Of a stretch of 64,000 nucleotides of DNA, positions 8,288-16,992 are shown one piece after another. Numbering within the stretch: position 1 is the stretch's first letter; every line of letters begins with the position of its first letter. Origin of the DNA: Pseudolysinimonas sp051954455 (GTDB lineage: Bacteria; Actinomycetota; Actinomycetes; Actinomycetales; Microbacteriaceae); assembly GCF_051954455.1 (NCBI RefSeq), contig NZ_JBQCHS010000020.1, forward strand, positions 91,601 to 155,600, given 5' to 3'. A model generated the notes under the pieces. It worked only from the letters and a program-made list of their open reading frames with translations. It was not told the DNA's origin and searched no databases. The translations under genes were made by a program, and so were the position numbers.

Positions 8288-9397
8288 ATGACCAACAGCA
8301 ACACGGCCGCGCTCTCGGAGCTCGGCGTCAGCATCTGGCTCGACGACCTCTCGCGCGAGCGCATCGCCTCGGGCGGGCTGCAGAAGCTCATCGACGACCT
8401 CAACGTGGTCGGCGTGACGACGAACCCGACGATCTTCGCGTCGGCGCTCGCCAAGGGCAACGCGTACGACGAGAAGGTCGCCGAGCTCGCGGAGGCCGGC
8501 ACCTCGATCACCGACGCGGTCTTCGAGATCACCACCGGTGACGTCCGCGACGCGTGCGACATCTTCCGCCCCGTCTACGACGCGACGAACGGCCGGGACG
8601 GCCGCGTGTCGATCGAGGTGGAGCCGGGCCTCGCGCACGACGCAGCCGGCACGATCGACGAGGCCAAGCGCCTCTGGGATTCGGTGGACCGGCCGAACGC
8701 GATGATCAAGATCCCGGCGACGGTCGAGGGCCTCGAGGCCATCACCGCCGCGATCGCCGCCGGCATCAGCGTCAACGTGACCCTCATCTTCAGCATCGAG
8801 CGCCACAAGGCCGTCATCGACGCGTACCTCACGGGGCTGGAGAAGGCGAAGGAGGCGGGCATCGACCTCTCGACCATCCGCTCCGTCGCCTCCTTCTTCG
8901 TCTCGCGCGTCGACACCGAGACCGACAAGCGCCTCGACGCGATCGGCACCGACGAGGCGAAGGCCCTCCGCAGCAAGCTGGGCGTCGCCAACGCGCAGCT
9001 CGCCTACAAGCTGTACGAGGAGCAGTTCGCCACCGACCGGGCGAAGGCCCTCCTCGACGCCGGCGCCCACCGCCAGCGTCCGCTGTGGGCGTCGACGGGT
9101 GTGAAGGACCCGAACCTCCCCGACACGCTCTACGTGACGCAGCTCGCGGTGGCGGACGTCGTCAACACGATGCCGGAGAAGACCCTCGACGCGGTCGCCG
9201 ACCACGGCGACCTGCACGGCGACGCCGTGACCGGCTCCTACGCCGCCGCGCAGCAGGTCTTCGACGACGTCAAGGCCGTCGGCATCGACTACGACGACGT
9301 CACCGCCGTCCTCGAGAAGGAGGGCGTCGAGAAGTTCAACGTCTCCTGGGGCGAGCTGCTCGACACCGTGACCGCCGCCCTCGAGGCCGCGAAGTGA
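8288..9397 (+). CDS. tal: Transaldolase
   Basis: 369-residue transaldolase of the actinobacterial type. It exchanges a dihydroxyacetone unit between sedoheptulose-7-phosphate and glyceraldehyde-3-phosphate. The GVTTNPTIF motif is at 42-50 and the Schiff-base lysine is K141 in AMIKIPATVEG; later VASFFVSRVDTETD is also conserved. It starts 41 bases after tkt with a GCAGGAA-like ribosome binding site. Its stop overlaps the pgi GTG as GTGA. The close tal-pgi coupling resembles the fused Tal-Pgi proteins of other bacteria, here as two chains. Confidence 0.97.
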   Translation: MTNSNTAALSELGVSIWLDDLSRERIASGGLQKLIDDLNVVGVTTNPTIFASALAKGNAYDEKVAELAEAGTSITDAVFEITTGDVRDACDIFRPVYDATNGRDGRVSIEVEPGLAHDAAGTIDEAKRLWDSVDRPNAMIKIPATVEGLEAITAAIAAGISVNVTLIFSIERHKAVIDAYLTGLEKAKEAGIDLSTIRSVASFFVSRVDTETDKRLDAIGTDEAKALRSKLGVANAQLAYKLYEEQFATDRAKALLDAGAHRQRPLWASTGVKDPNLPDTLYVTQLAVADVVNTMPEKTLDAVADHGDLHGDAVTGSYAAAQQVFDDVKAVGIDYDDVTAVLEKEGVEKFNVSWGELLDTVTAALEAAK

Positions 9398-11007
9398 GCG
9401 TCACGGTCGTCCCCACCGGGGCCGCCAAGGACGCCGTCGACCGGCACGTGCCGCAGCTCGTCGCGGACGGCGTCGCCGGCGGGATCACCGCCCTCGACCC
9501 GACGCTCTGGGGCTCGGACGCCGAGGGCGAGGCATCGATCCGCCTCGGCTGGACCGAGGCCGTCGCGATCTCGCGCCCGATGGTCGACGAGATCGTCGCG
9601 CTCCGCGAGGAGCTGCACGGCAAGGGCGTGAGGCACATCGTGCTCGGCGGGATGGGCGGCTCGTCGCTCGCCCCGGAGGTCATCACCCGCACCTACGGCG
9701 TCGAGCTGACGGTGCTCGACTCGACCGATCCGCAGCAGGTGAAGGACGCGCTGGACGATCGGCTGACCGAGACCGCCGTGGTGATCTCGTCGAAGTCCGG
9801 GACCACCCTCGAGACCGACAGCCAGAAGCGCGTCTACGAGGCGGCGTTCCGCGCCGCGGGCATCGACCCGGCGGAGCGCATCGTCGTCGTGACCGACCCG
9901 GGCTCGCCGCTCGATCAGTCCGCCCGCGCCGACGGGTACCGCGTCTTCAACGCCGATCCCAACGTCGGCGGCCGCTACTCGGCCCTCACGGCCTTCGGCC
10001 TGGTGCCGTCGGGCCTCGCGGGCGCCGACATCGCCGAGCTGCTCGGCGAGGCGGAGGCGGTCCTCCTCGAGCTCGTGCAGGATCAGCCCAGCAACCCCGG
10101 CCTGATCCTCGGCGCGGCGATCGGCGGCACGCAGCCGCTCCGCGACAAGCTCGGGATCGTCGCGGACGGCACCCACATCGTCGGCTTCGCCGACTGGGCC
10201 GAGCAGCTGATCGCCGAGTCCACGGGCAAGGAGGGCAAGGGCCTCCTCCCCGTCGTCCTGGACACCCGCTCCCCCGAGCTCTCGGAGGGTCTCGCCGACC
10301 TCCAGGTCGTCCGCCTGGTCAAGGACGCGGCGGCGACCCGCGAGGTCGCCGAGGGCGAGATCGAGATCTCCGGCACGCTCGGCGGTCAGATGATGGTCTG
10401 GGAGTACGCCGTGGCGGTCGCCGGGCGGCTCCTCGGGATCAACCCGTTCGACCAGCCGGACGTCGAGTCCGCCAAGAAGGCGGCGCGCGGCCTGCTCGAC
10501 GCGCAGCCCGAGCCGACCGCGCCGGTCTTCACGGAGGGCGACGTCGAGGTCCGGACCGCCGGCGGGCTGTCGGTCGACGGTCTGACGATCGCCTCGGCGC
10601 TCGACGCCCTGGTGGCCGCGCTCCCCGCCGACGGCTACATCGCGATCCAGGCATACCTCGACCGGGTCGACCACCCGGAGTTCGCGGAGCTCCGTGACCT
10701 GCTGGCCGCGAAGGCGAAGCGGCCGGTCACCTTCGGCTGGGGTCCGCGGTTCCTCCACTCGACCGGGCAGTATCACAAGGGCGGCCCCGCGGTCGGCGTG
10801 TTCCTCCAGTTCACGCACGTCGCGTCGGCGACCGAGGACCTCGCGATCCCGGAGCGCCCCTTCACGTTCGGCCAGCTGATCAGCGCGCAGGCCGCCGGCG
10901 ACGCCTCGGTGCTCGCGGAGCACGGCCGACCGGTCCTGACGCTCACGCTCGGCGACGTGGCGGCCGGCTTCGGCGCGGTGAAGGCCGCCCTCGGCGGGAC
11001 GGCCTGA
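9394..11007 (+). CDS. pgi: Glucose-6-phosphate isomerase (SIS type)
   Basis: 537-residue isomerase interconverting glucose-6-phosphate and fructose-6-phosphate. It has two sugar-isomerase (SIS) features: GGMGGSS at 85-91 and SSKSGTT at 132-138, followed by GGRYSALTAFGLVP and a C-terminal HSTGQYHKGGP. The last motif and overall shape resemble the isomerase half of fused transaldolase/isomerase proteins rather than the long classical Pgi with the SGSxxxT signature (family knowledge). The GTG start overlaps the tal stop and the stop overlaps the zwf ATG as TGATG, so it is translationally coupled on both sides. Confidence 0.93.
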   Translation: MSVTVVPTGAAKDAVDRHVPQLVADGVAGGITALDPTLWGSDAEGEASIRLGWTEAVAISRPMVDEIVALREELHGKGVRHIVLGGMGGSSLAPEVITRTYGVELTVLDSTDPQQVKDALDDRLTETAVVISSKSGTTLETDSQKRVYEAAFRAAGIDPAERIVVVTDPGSPLDQSARADGYRVFNADPNVGGRYSALTAFGLVPSGLAGADIAELLGEAEAVLLELVQDQPSNPGLILGAAIGGTQPLRDKLGIVADGTHIVGFADWAEQLIAESTGKEGKGLLPVVLDTRSPELSEGLADLQVVRLVKDAAATREVAEGEIEISGTLGGQMMVWEYAVAVAGRLLGINPFDQPDVESAKKAARGLLDAQPEPTAPVFTEGDVEVRTAGGLSVDGLTIASALDALVAALPADGYIAIQAYLDRVDHPEFAELRDLLAAKAKRPVTFGWGPRFLHSTGQYHKGGPAVGVFLQFTHVASATEDLAIPERPFTFGQLISAQAAGDASVLAEHGRPVLTLTLGDVAAGFGAVKAALGGTA

Positions 11008-12548
11008 TGGCCGCCGAGATCGGACCGGGCCACAATCCGCTCCGCTCCCCCCTCGACCGCCGGCTGAGCCGGATCGCGGGGCCGAGCGGCGTCGTGATCT
11101 TCGGCGTGACGGGCGACCTGTCGCGCAAGAAGCTCATGCCGGCGATCTACGACCTCGCCAACCGGGGTCTGCTGCCGCCCGGCTTCGCCCTCGTCGGCTT
11201 CGCCCGGCGCGACTGGGAGGACCAGGACTTCGAGAAGGTCGTCTACGACGCCGTCAAGGCGAACGCGCGCACGCCGTTCGACGACGACGTGTGGAACCAG
11301 CTCAAGGAGGGCATCCGCTTCGTCCAGGGCGAGTTCGACGACGACGCGGCGTTCGACCGCCTCAAGGAGACCCTGCACGACCTCGACGAGAAGCGCGGGA
11401 CGATGGGCAACCATGCGTTCTACCTGTCGATCCCGCCGAAGTCCTTCCCCCAGGTCACCGAGCAGCTGAAGCGCTCCGGCCTCGCGGACCCGAAGGACGG
11501 CGAGTGGCGGCGCGTCGTCATCGAGAAGCCGTTCGGCTCCGATCTGCAGACCGCGCGCGAGCTCAACGAGGTCGTCGAGTCGGTCTTCCCGGCGGACGCG
11601 GTCTTCCGCATCGACCATTACCTGGGCAAGGAGACGGTCCAGAACATCCTGGCGCTGCGCTTCGCCAACCAGCTGTTCGAGCCGATCTGGAACGCCAACT
11701 ACGTCGACCACGTGCAGATCACGATGGCCGAGGACATCGGCGTCGGCGGCCGGGCCGGGTACTACGACGGCATCGGCGCGGCGCGCGACGTCATCCAGAA
11801 CCACCTGCTGCAGCTCTTCGCGCTGACGGCGATGGAGGAGCCGGTCTCCTTCGAGGCCGCGGACCTCCGCGCCGAGAAGGAGAAGGTGCTCTCCGCGGTC
11901 CACCTCGACGCCGATCTCTCGAAGGCGACGGCGCGCGGGCAGTACTCCTCCGGGTGGCAGGGCGGCGAGCAGGTCACCGGCTTCCTCGAGGAGGAGGGGA
12001 TGAACCCCGAGTCCGTCACCGAGACCTACGCCGCCATCAAGCTCAACGTCGACACCCGCCGCTGGGCGGGGGTGCCGTTCTACCTCCGGGCCGGCAAACG
12101 GCTCGGCCGTCGCGTCACCGAGATCGCCGTCGTCTTCAAGCGAGCGCCGCAGTACCTGTTCGCCGAGGCGCAGACCTCGGCCCTCGGGCAGAACGCGCTC
12201 GTCATCCGCGTCCAGCCGGACGAGGGCGTGACCATCCGCTTCGGCTCGAAGGTGCCGGGCGCCGGCATGCAGGTGCGCGACGTCACGATGGACTTCGGCT
12301 ACGGCCACGCCTTCACCGAGGCGAGCCCGGAGGCGTACGAACGCCTGATCCTCGACGTGCTGCTCGGCGACCCGCCGCTCTTCCCGCGCCACCAGGAGGT
12401 GGAGCTCAGCTGGAAGATCCTCGACCCGATCGAGGAGTACTGGGCGCAGCTCGGCGGCCCGCTCGAGCAGTACAAGCCCGGGACCTGGGGTCCCGAATCC
12501 GCCGACGAGCTGCTGGCTCGCGATGGCCGCGTCTGGAGGCGCCCGTGA
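11007..12548 (+). CDS. zwf: Glucose-6-phosphate 1-dehydrogenase
   Basis: First oxidative step of the pentose-phosphate pathway, producing 6-phosphogluconolactone and NADPH. The 513-residue protein shows the nucleotide-binding motif GVTGDLSRKK at 33-42, the EKPFG segment with K174, and the active-site signature RIDHYLGKE at 201-209 including H204. The ATG overlaps the pgi stop by one base; the stop overlaps opcA as GTGA. Cofactor preference cannot be settled from sequence, but coupling with opcA is typical of actinobacteria. Confidence 0.98.
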   Translation: MAAEIGPGHNPLRSPLDRRLSRIAGPSGVVIFGVTGDLSRKKLMPAIYDLANRGLLPPGFALVGFARRDWEDQDFEKVVYDAVKANARTPFDDDVWNQLKEGIRFVQGEFDDDAAFDRLKETLHDLDEKRGTMGNHAFYLSIPPKSFPQVTEQLKRSGLADPKDGEWRRVVIEKPFGSDLQTARELNEVVESVFPADAVFRIDHYLGKETVQNILALRFANQLFEPIWNANYVDHVQITMAEDIGVGGRAGYYDGIGAARDVIQNHLLQLFALTAMEEPVSFEAADLRAEKEKVLSAVHLDADLSKATARGQYSSGWQGGEQVTGFLEEEGMNPESVTETYAAIKLNVDTRRWAGVPFYLRAGKRLGRRVTEIAVVFKRAPQYLFAEAQTSALGQNALVIRVQPDEGVTIRFGSKVPGAGMQVRDVTMDFGYGHAFTEASPEAYERLILDVLLGDPPLFPRHQEVELSWKILDPIEEYWAQLGGPLEQYKPGTWGPESADELLARDGRVWRRP

Positions 12549-13495
12549 TCGTCGACCTGCCCGACACGACGACGAGCGCCGTCTCCAAGGCGCTCGTCCA
12601 CATCCGCGAGGAGGGCGGCGCCGTCGCTCTCGGCCGCGTGCTGACGCTCGTGATCGTCACGCCGCTCGGCGAGGAGGAGGAGGCCATCGAAGCCGCCAAC
12701 GACGCCTCCCGCGAGCACCCGATGCGCGTCATCGTGCTCTCCCGCGGCTCGGATCGCGACGAGACGTCGCGCATCGACGGCCAGATCCGTGTGGGCGGCG
12801 ACGCCGGCGCGAGCGAGGTCATCCTGCTCCGAGCGTATGGCCCGGTGGGCGACGACGAGGAGGGACTCGTCACGAGCCTGCTGCTCCCCGACGCGCCCGT
12901 GGTCGTCTGGTGGCCGGTCGAGCCTCCCGAGCATCCCGCGGAGTCCCCGCTCGGCCGGATCGCGCAGCTGCGCATCACGGACGCCGCCACCGCCCGCAAC
13001 CCGGTCAAGGCGCTGCAGGCGCTCGGCGAGAACTACCGCCCCGGCGACACCGATTTCGCGTGGACCCGTCTGACGCTCTGGCGCGCGCAGCTCGCCGCGG
13101 TGCTCGACCAGCCGCCGTACGAGCCGGTCACCTCCGTGATCGTGTCGGGCGCGAGCGACTCGCCCTCGACCGAGCTCCTCTGCGCGTGGCTGCAGCTCGA
13201 GCTCGAGGTCGACGCCCGTCTCGAGATCGCGAGCTCGGCCTCCCACGGCTCGAGCGGCATCCACGGCGTCCAGCTCGTGCGCGAGTCGGGCACGATCAGC
13301 CTCGAGCGTTTGGTGCCCAACGTCGCCACCCTCGTCCAGCCCGGTCAGCCCGACCACGACATCGCGCTCCCCCGCCGCAGTCTCCGCGACTGCCTCGCGG
13401 AGGAGTTGCGCCGGCTCGACCCGGACGACCTCTTCGGCGAGGTCGTCCAGCAGGGGGTGCCGAAGCTGCCGGCCCCTGCCAAGAAGGGGAAGTAG
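12545..13495 (+). CDS. opcA: Glucose-6-phosphate dehydrogenase assembly protein OpcA
   Basis: 316-residue OpcA family protein needed for assembly or allosteric activation of the zwf product. It begins VIVDLPDTTTSAVSKALVHI and has the conserved central segment APVVVWWPVEPP near residues 117-128, then DAATARNPVKAL and DTDFAWTRLTLWR. No catalytic motif is expected. The GTG start overlaps the zwf stop, so the regulator and enzyme are probably made in fixed proportion. The basic C-terminus ends PAPAKKGK. Confidence 0.95.
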   Translation: MIVDLPDTTTSAVSKALVHIREEGGAVALGRVLTLVIVTPLGEEEEAIEAANDASREHPMRVIVLSRGSDRDETSRIDGQIRVGGDAGASEVILLRAYGPVGDDEEGLVTSLLLPDAPVVVWWPVEPPEHPAESPLGRIAQLRITDAATARNPVKALQALGENYRPGDTDFAWTRLTLWRAQLAAVLDQPPYEPVTSVIVSGASDSPSTELLCAWLQLELEVDARLEIASSASHGSSGIHGVQLVRESGTISLERLVPNVATLVQPGQPDHDIALPRRSLRDCLAEELRRLDPDDLFGEVVQQGVPKLPAPAKKGK

Positions 13496-13499
13496 ATCC

Positions 13500-14303
13500 G
13501 TGTCCAATGAACGCCGCGTGCTCGTCCATCCCGACAAGCAGGCGCTGGCCGGCGCCGTCGCCGCCCGGTTCCTCACCAAGATCGTCGACGTCCTGGAGGA
13601 GCGCGGCCACGCCGATGTCTGCCTGACCGGCGGGACCATGGGGTCGGCGGTGCTGCAGGCGATCGCCGACTCCCCCGCCCGCGGCTCGGTCGACTGGAGC
13701 CGGATCACCTTCTGGTGGGGCGACGAGCGCTACCTGCCGGTCGGCGACCCGGAGCGCAACGACACCCAGTCGAAGGCGGCGCTGCTCGACGCGCTGGACC
13801 TCGACCCGGCCCAGGTGAAGAGCCTGCCGGCACCCGGCGAGCAGGCCGACATCCAGGCCGCGGCCGACGCGTACGCGGCCGAGCTGCTCGCCGCTGCGCC
13901 CGAGGGCGCGCGCGCCCCGCGCTTCGACATCACCTTCCTCGGCGTCGGTGAGGACGGGCACATCGCCTCGCTCTTCCCCGACCACGCCGGGATCCGCGAC
14001 ACGGAGCACGTCGTCGTCGCGGAGACCGACTCGCCGAAGCCGCCCTCGGAGCGGCTCAGCCTCACGCTCCCGATCATCAACGCGTCGGACCGGTGCTGGA
14101 TGGTGCTCGCCGGGCCGGACAAGGCCGGGGCGCTCGGTCTCGCCCTCGCGGGCGCGAGCGTCAGCTCGGTGCCGGTCGCGGGCATCGAGGGGCGCAAGCG
14201 CACGGTGTTCTTCGTCGATCAGGAGGCCGCGGCCGAGGTGCCGGCGAACCTCATCGCCCCCAGCTACTACTGGACCGCCGAGGACGACTCCCCCGCGGAG
14301 TGA
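13500..14303 (+). CDS. pgl: 6-phosphogluconolactonase
   Basis: 267-residue lactonase of the NagB/RpiA/Pgl superfamily that hydrolyses 6-phosphogluconolactone. The hallmark segments are LTGGTMGSAVLQ near residue 42, FWWGDERYLPVGDPERN near 77-93, and FLGVGEDGHIASLFP near 145. The GTG start is four bases after opcA. The last 37 bases overlap the 3' end of the opposite-strand rbpA gene, leaving no room for a conventional terminator between them. gnd, the next enzyme, is not in the window. Confidence 0.95.
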   Translation: MSNERRVLVHPDKQALAGAVAARFLTKIVDVLEERGHADVCLTGGTMGSAVLQAIADSPARGSVDWSRITFWWGDERYLPVGDPERNDTQSKAALLDALDLDPAQVKSLPAPGEQADIQAAADAYAAELLAAAPEGARAPRFDITFLGVGEDGHIASLFPDHAGIRDTEHVVVAETDSPKPPSERLSLTLPIINASDRCWMVLAGPDKAGALGLALAGASVSSVPVAGIEGRKRTVFFVDQEAAAEVPANLIAPSYYWTAEDDSPAE

Positions 14304-14683
14304 CCGGCCGTCGCCTGCTTCGAGGGCGCCGCGGTCCCGCGACGCTGGCGCAGCTGCTGCAGCGCCTCGTCGAGCAGCTGGGCGGCCTCCTCGTCGGAGC
14401 GGCGCTCCTTCACGTAGGCGAGGTGCGTCTTGTAGGGCTCCGTCTTCGCGAGCAGCGGCGGGTTGTCCTTGTCGCGCCCGGCCGGCAGACCCGAGCTCGG
14501 GCTGTCGATGACGTCCGGGATCTCCTCCGCCGGGAGGTTCGCCGCGAAGTAGCGGACGGTCTCGTTGCCGAGCGCGTCCCAGTACGAGACCTGCACGCGA
14601 TCCGCGTGGTATCCGCGATCCTGCTCGCCCATGGGGCCGGAGCCCACCCGCGATCCCCGGATCGCGCTGCCGCCGGACGCCAT
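14267..14683 (-). CDS. rbpA: RNA polymerase-binding protein RbpA
   Basis: Actinobacterial transcription activator that binds RNA polymerase and the principal sigma factors and stabilises the open complex. The 138-residue protein has the basic linker IRGSRVGSGPMG near residues 8-19, a small central domain (RVQVSYWDALGNETVRYFAA), and the C-terminal sigma-interacting helices KTHLAYVKERRSDEEAAQLL. The ATG at 14681-14683 overlaps the secG stop as TGATG. It ends inside the opposite-strand pgl gene. The C-terminal tail after the helices (TAAPSKQATAGHSAGE) looks unstructured and is longer than in mycobacteria. Confidence 0.93.
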   Translation of the reverse strand: MASGGSAIRGSRVGSGPMGEQDRGYHADRVQVSYWDALGNETVRYFAANLPAEEIPDVIDSPSSGLPAGRDKDNPPLLAKTEPYKTHLAYVKERRSDEEAAQLLDEALQQLRQRRGTAAPSKQATAGHSAGESSSAVQ

Positions 14684-14931
14684 CAGCTGTTCGCGAACTT
14701 GATCGTGAGCCCGAGCACGATGATGCAGGTGACCCAGACGAGCCCCAGCACCACGGTGATCCGGTTCAGGTTGCGTTCCGCGACGCCGGAGGCGCCGAGG
14801 TTGGACGTGACGCCGCCTCCGAACATGTCCGAGAGACCGCCTCCGCGACCCTTGTGGAGGAGGATCAGCAGCGTCAGGAGCAGGCTCGTGATGCCGAGGA
14901 TGACCTCGACGATCACTTGGAGGATTGCCAC
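14683..14931 (-). CDS. secG: Preprotein translocase subunit SecG
   Basis: 82-residue membrane subunit of the SecYEG channel. Two hydrophobic helices, at about 3-25 and 58-78, flank the conserved HKGRGGGLSDMFGGG loop. The GTG start at 14929-14931 has a GAAGG-like ribosome binding site. It follows tpiA by 51 bases, with a small hairpin between them, and its stop overlaps rbpA. Confidence 0.95.
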   Translation of the reverse strand: MAILQVIVEVILGITSLLLTLLILLHKGRGGGLSDMFGGGVTSNLGASGVAERNLNRITVVLGLVWVTCIIVLGLTIKFANS

Positions 14932-14953
14932 ATCGGGCCCTTCGAGTCGGGAC

Positions 14954-14968
14954 GCCCCTCACAGGGGC
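14954..14968 (-). terminator. Short hairpin between tpiA and secG
   Basis: A six-base GC-rich stem (GCCCCT/AGGGGC) with a three-base loop, just after the tpiA stop. There is no T-tract. It may lower read-through or stabilise the tpiA 3' end rather than fully terminate. Confidence 0.4.
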
Positions 14969-14982
14969 TCAGGAGATTGTAC

Positions 14983-15768
14983 TCAGATGCCGACGTGCTT
15001 CTGGTACTGCGCGATGCTCGCGAACTCCTCCAGGAGGAGGCTCGCACCGCCGACCAGGGCGCCGTCGATGTCCGCCTCGCGCATGAACGAGGCGATGTTG
15101 GCGGCCTTCACCGAGCCGCCGTAGAGGATGCGGGTCGCGGCCCCCGCGTCCTCGCCGAGCACCTCGGCGACGACGGCGCGGAGCGCCGCGCATACCTGCT
15201 GGGCCTGGGCGGGTGTCGCCGCCTGACCCGAACCGATCGCCCAGACCGGCTCGTACGCGACAACGACCTCGGATCCGCGGGTGACAGGGGCCAGCGCCTC
15301 GCGCAGCTGCGCGACCGGGATCGCGCTCGCGCCGTGGGTCTCGAGATCCTCGGCCGTCTCGCCGACGCACACGACGGGGATCAGCTGGTGACGGAAGGCC
15401 GCGGCCACCTTCGTCGCCACGGTCTCGTCCGTCTCGTGGTGGTACTGCCGTCGCTCGGAGTGACCGATGATGACGTACCGGCAGTCGAGGGCGTGCAGGA
15501 ACGCGCCCGAGATCTCGCCCGTGTAGGCGCCGCTGTCGAACGCCGAGAGATCCTGACCGCCGTAGGCGATCGGCAGCTCGTCCGAGTTGACGAGCGTCTG
15601 CACGGAGCGCAGATCGGTGAACGGCGGGAACACCGCGACCTCGACCGCGCCCTTGTCGTGCTTGGCGTCGCGCAGGGTCCAGGCGAGCTTCTGGACGAAG
15701 GCGATCGACTGCAGGTGGTCGAGGTTCATCTTCCAGTTGCCCGCGATCAGCGGACGGCGCCCGGTCAT
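14983..15768 (-). CDS. tpiA: Triose-phosphate isomerase
   Basis: 261-residue TIM-barrel enzyme interconverting dihydroxyacetone phosphate and glyceraldehyde-3-phosphate. Catalytic residues are all present: K13 (GNWKMN), H103 (IIGHSERR) and E173 (AYEPVWAIG), with the phosphate-binding YGGSV and GALVGGAS segments near the C-terminus. The ATG start overlaps the pgk stop as ATGA. It belongs to gap-pgk-tpiA. Confidence 0.98.
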   Translation of the reverse strand: MTGRRPLIAGNWKMNLDHLQSIAFVQKLAWTLRDAKHDKGAVEVAVFPPFTDLRSVQTLVNSDELPIAYGGQDLSAFDSGAYTGEISGAFLHALDCRYVIIGHSERRQYHHETDETVATKVAAAFRHQLIPVVCVGETAEDLETHGASAIPVAQLREALAPVTRGSEVVVAYEPVWAIGSGQAATPAQAQQVCAALRAVVAEVLGEDAGAATRILYGGSVKAANIASFMREADIDGALVGGASLLLEEFASIAQYQKHVGI

Positions 15769-16988
15769 GCCTGCTCCCATCCGAGTGCTTCGAGCCCCGG
15801 CAGCGCCTTGCCCTCGAGGAACTCGAGGCTCGCGCCGCCGCCCGTCGAGATGTGGCCGAACCGGTCGTCGGAGAACCCGAGCTGTCGGACGGCGGCCGCG
15901 GAGTCGCCACCGCCGACGACGCTCAGGCCGTCGACCTCGGTGAGCGCCTGGGCCACGGCGCGGGTGCCCGCGGCGAACGGCTCGAGCTCGAAGACGCCCA
16001 TCGGGCCGTTCCAGAACACCGTCGCCGAGCCGCGGACGAGGTCCGCGAACCGGGCGGCCGTGTCGGGGCCGATGTCGAGACCGATCCCGTCGGCGCCCGC
16101 AGGCGTCGCCTCGATCGCGTCGATCGGGGCGACCTGGTGCGCCGCGTCGGCGCCGAAGCGATCCGCGACCACGACGTCGGTCGGCAGCACGAGGTCCACG
16201 CCCCGCTCCTCCGCCTGACGGAGGTAGCCGCGGGCGGCGTCGAGCCCGTCCTGGTCGAGCAGGCTCTTCCCGATCGCGTGCCCCTGGGCCTTGAGGAAGG
16301 TGAAGAGCATGCCGCCGCCGATGAGCAGGCGGTCGACCCGCGGCAGCAGTGCGTCGATGACGCCGAGCTTGTCGCTGACCTTCGAGCCGCCGAGCACGAC
16401 GGTGTACGGGCGCTGGGGCTCCCCCGTCGTCAGGCGCTCGAGCACCTCGAGCTCCGCCTGCACGAGCCGGCCGGCGGCGCTCGGGAGCAGCTTCGGGAGC
16501 TCCCACACGCTCGCGTGCTTGCGGTGCGCGGCGCCGAAGCCGTCCTCCACGACCGCATCGCCGAAGCGCGCCAGCCGGGTCGCGAACTCCTCGCGCTCGG
16601 AGGCGTCCTTCGAGGTCTCGCGCCCGTGGAAGCGCAGGTTCTCGAGGACGACGACCTGGCCGTCCTCGAGCGCATCCACGGCGCGTTCTGCGTCGTGCCC
16701 GACCGTGTCCGCCGCGAACGCGACCGGCGCGTCGAGGAGCTCGCCGAGCCGCGTTGCGACGGGCGCGAGGCTGAACTCCGGCTTCTCCTCGCCGCCCGGC
16801 CGGCCGAGGTGCGAGATCACGATGACCCGTGCCCCGGCCGCCGTCAGCTCGCGGAGGGTGCCGAGCGACGCCCGGATGCGTCCGTCGTCCGTGATGGTGC
16901 CGCCGTCAAGCGGCACGTTCAGGTCGCAGCGGACGATGACCTTCTTGCCGGACAGCTCGCCCAGCGACTCGAGGGTGCGCAGCGCCAT
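15765..16988 (-). CDS. pgk: Phosphoglycerate kinase
   Basis: 407-residue two-lobed kinase making ATP and 3-phosphoglycerate. Visible motifs are VIVRCDLNVPLDGG near 18-31, VISHLGRPGG near 56-65, the hinge segment VLGGSKVSDKLGVI, and WNGPMGVFE with GGGDSAAAV near the C-terminus. ATG 16986-16988 lies four bases after the gap stop. Length is normal. Confidence 0.98.
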   Translation of the reverse strand: MALRTLESLGELSGKKVIVRCDLNVPLDGGTITDDGRIRASLGTLRELTAAGARVIVISHLGRPGGEEKPEFSLAPVATRLGELLDAPVAFAADTVGHDAERAVDALEDGQVVVLENLRFHGRETSKDASEREEFATRLARFGDAVVEDGFGAAHRKHASVWELPKLLPSAAGRLVQAELEVLERLTTGEPQRPYTVVLGGSKVSDKLGVIDALLPRVDRLLIGGGMLFTFLKAQGHAIGKSLLDQDGLDAARGYLRQAEERGVDLVLPTDVVVADRFGADAAHQVAPIDAIEATPAGADGIGLDIGPDTAARFADLVRGSATVFWNGPMGVFELEPFAAGTRAVAQALTEVDGLSVVGGGDSAAAVRQLGFSDDRFGHISTGGGASLEFLEGKALPGLEALGWEQA

Positions 16989-16992
16989 CCGC

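Noticed and set aside
2426..9397. A 2323-codon open frame on the plus strand.
   Set aside because: Its first part is antisense to sufB, ctaA and ctaB, its middle is an out-of-frame shadow of tkt, and only its last part is the real tal gene. Long frames without stops are expected at this GC content.
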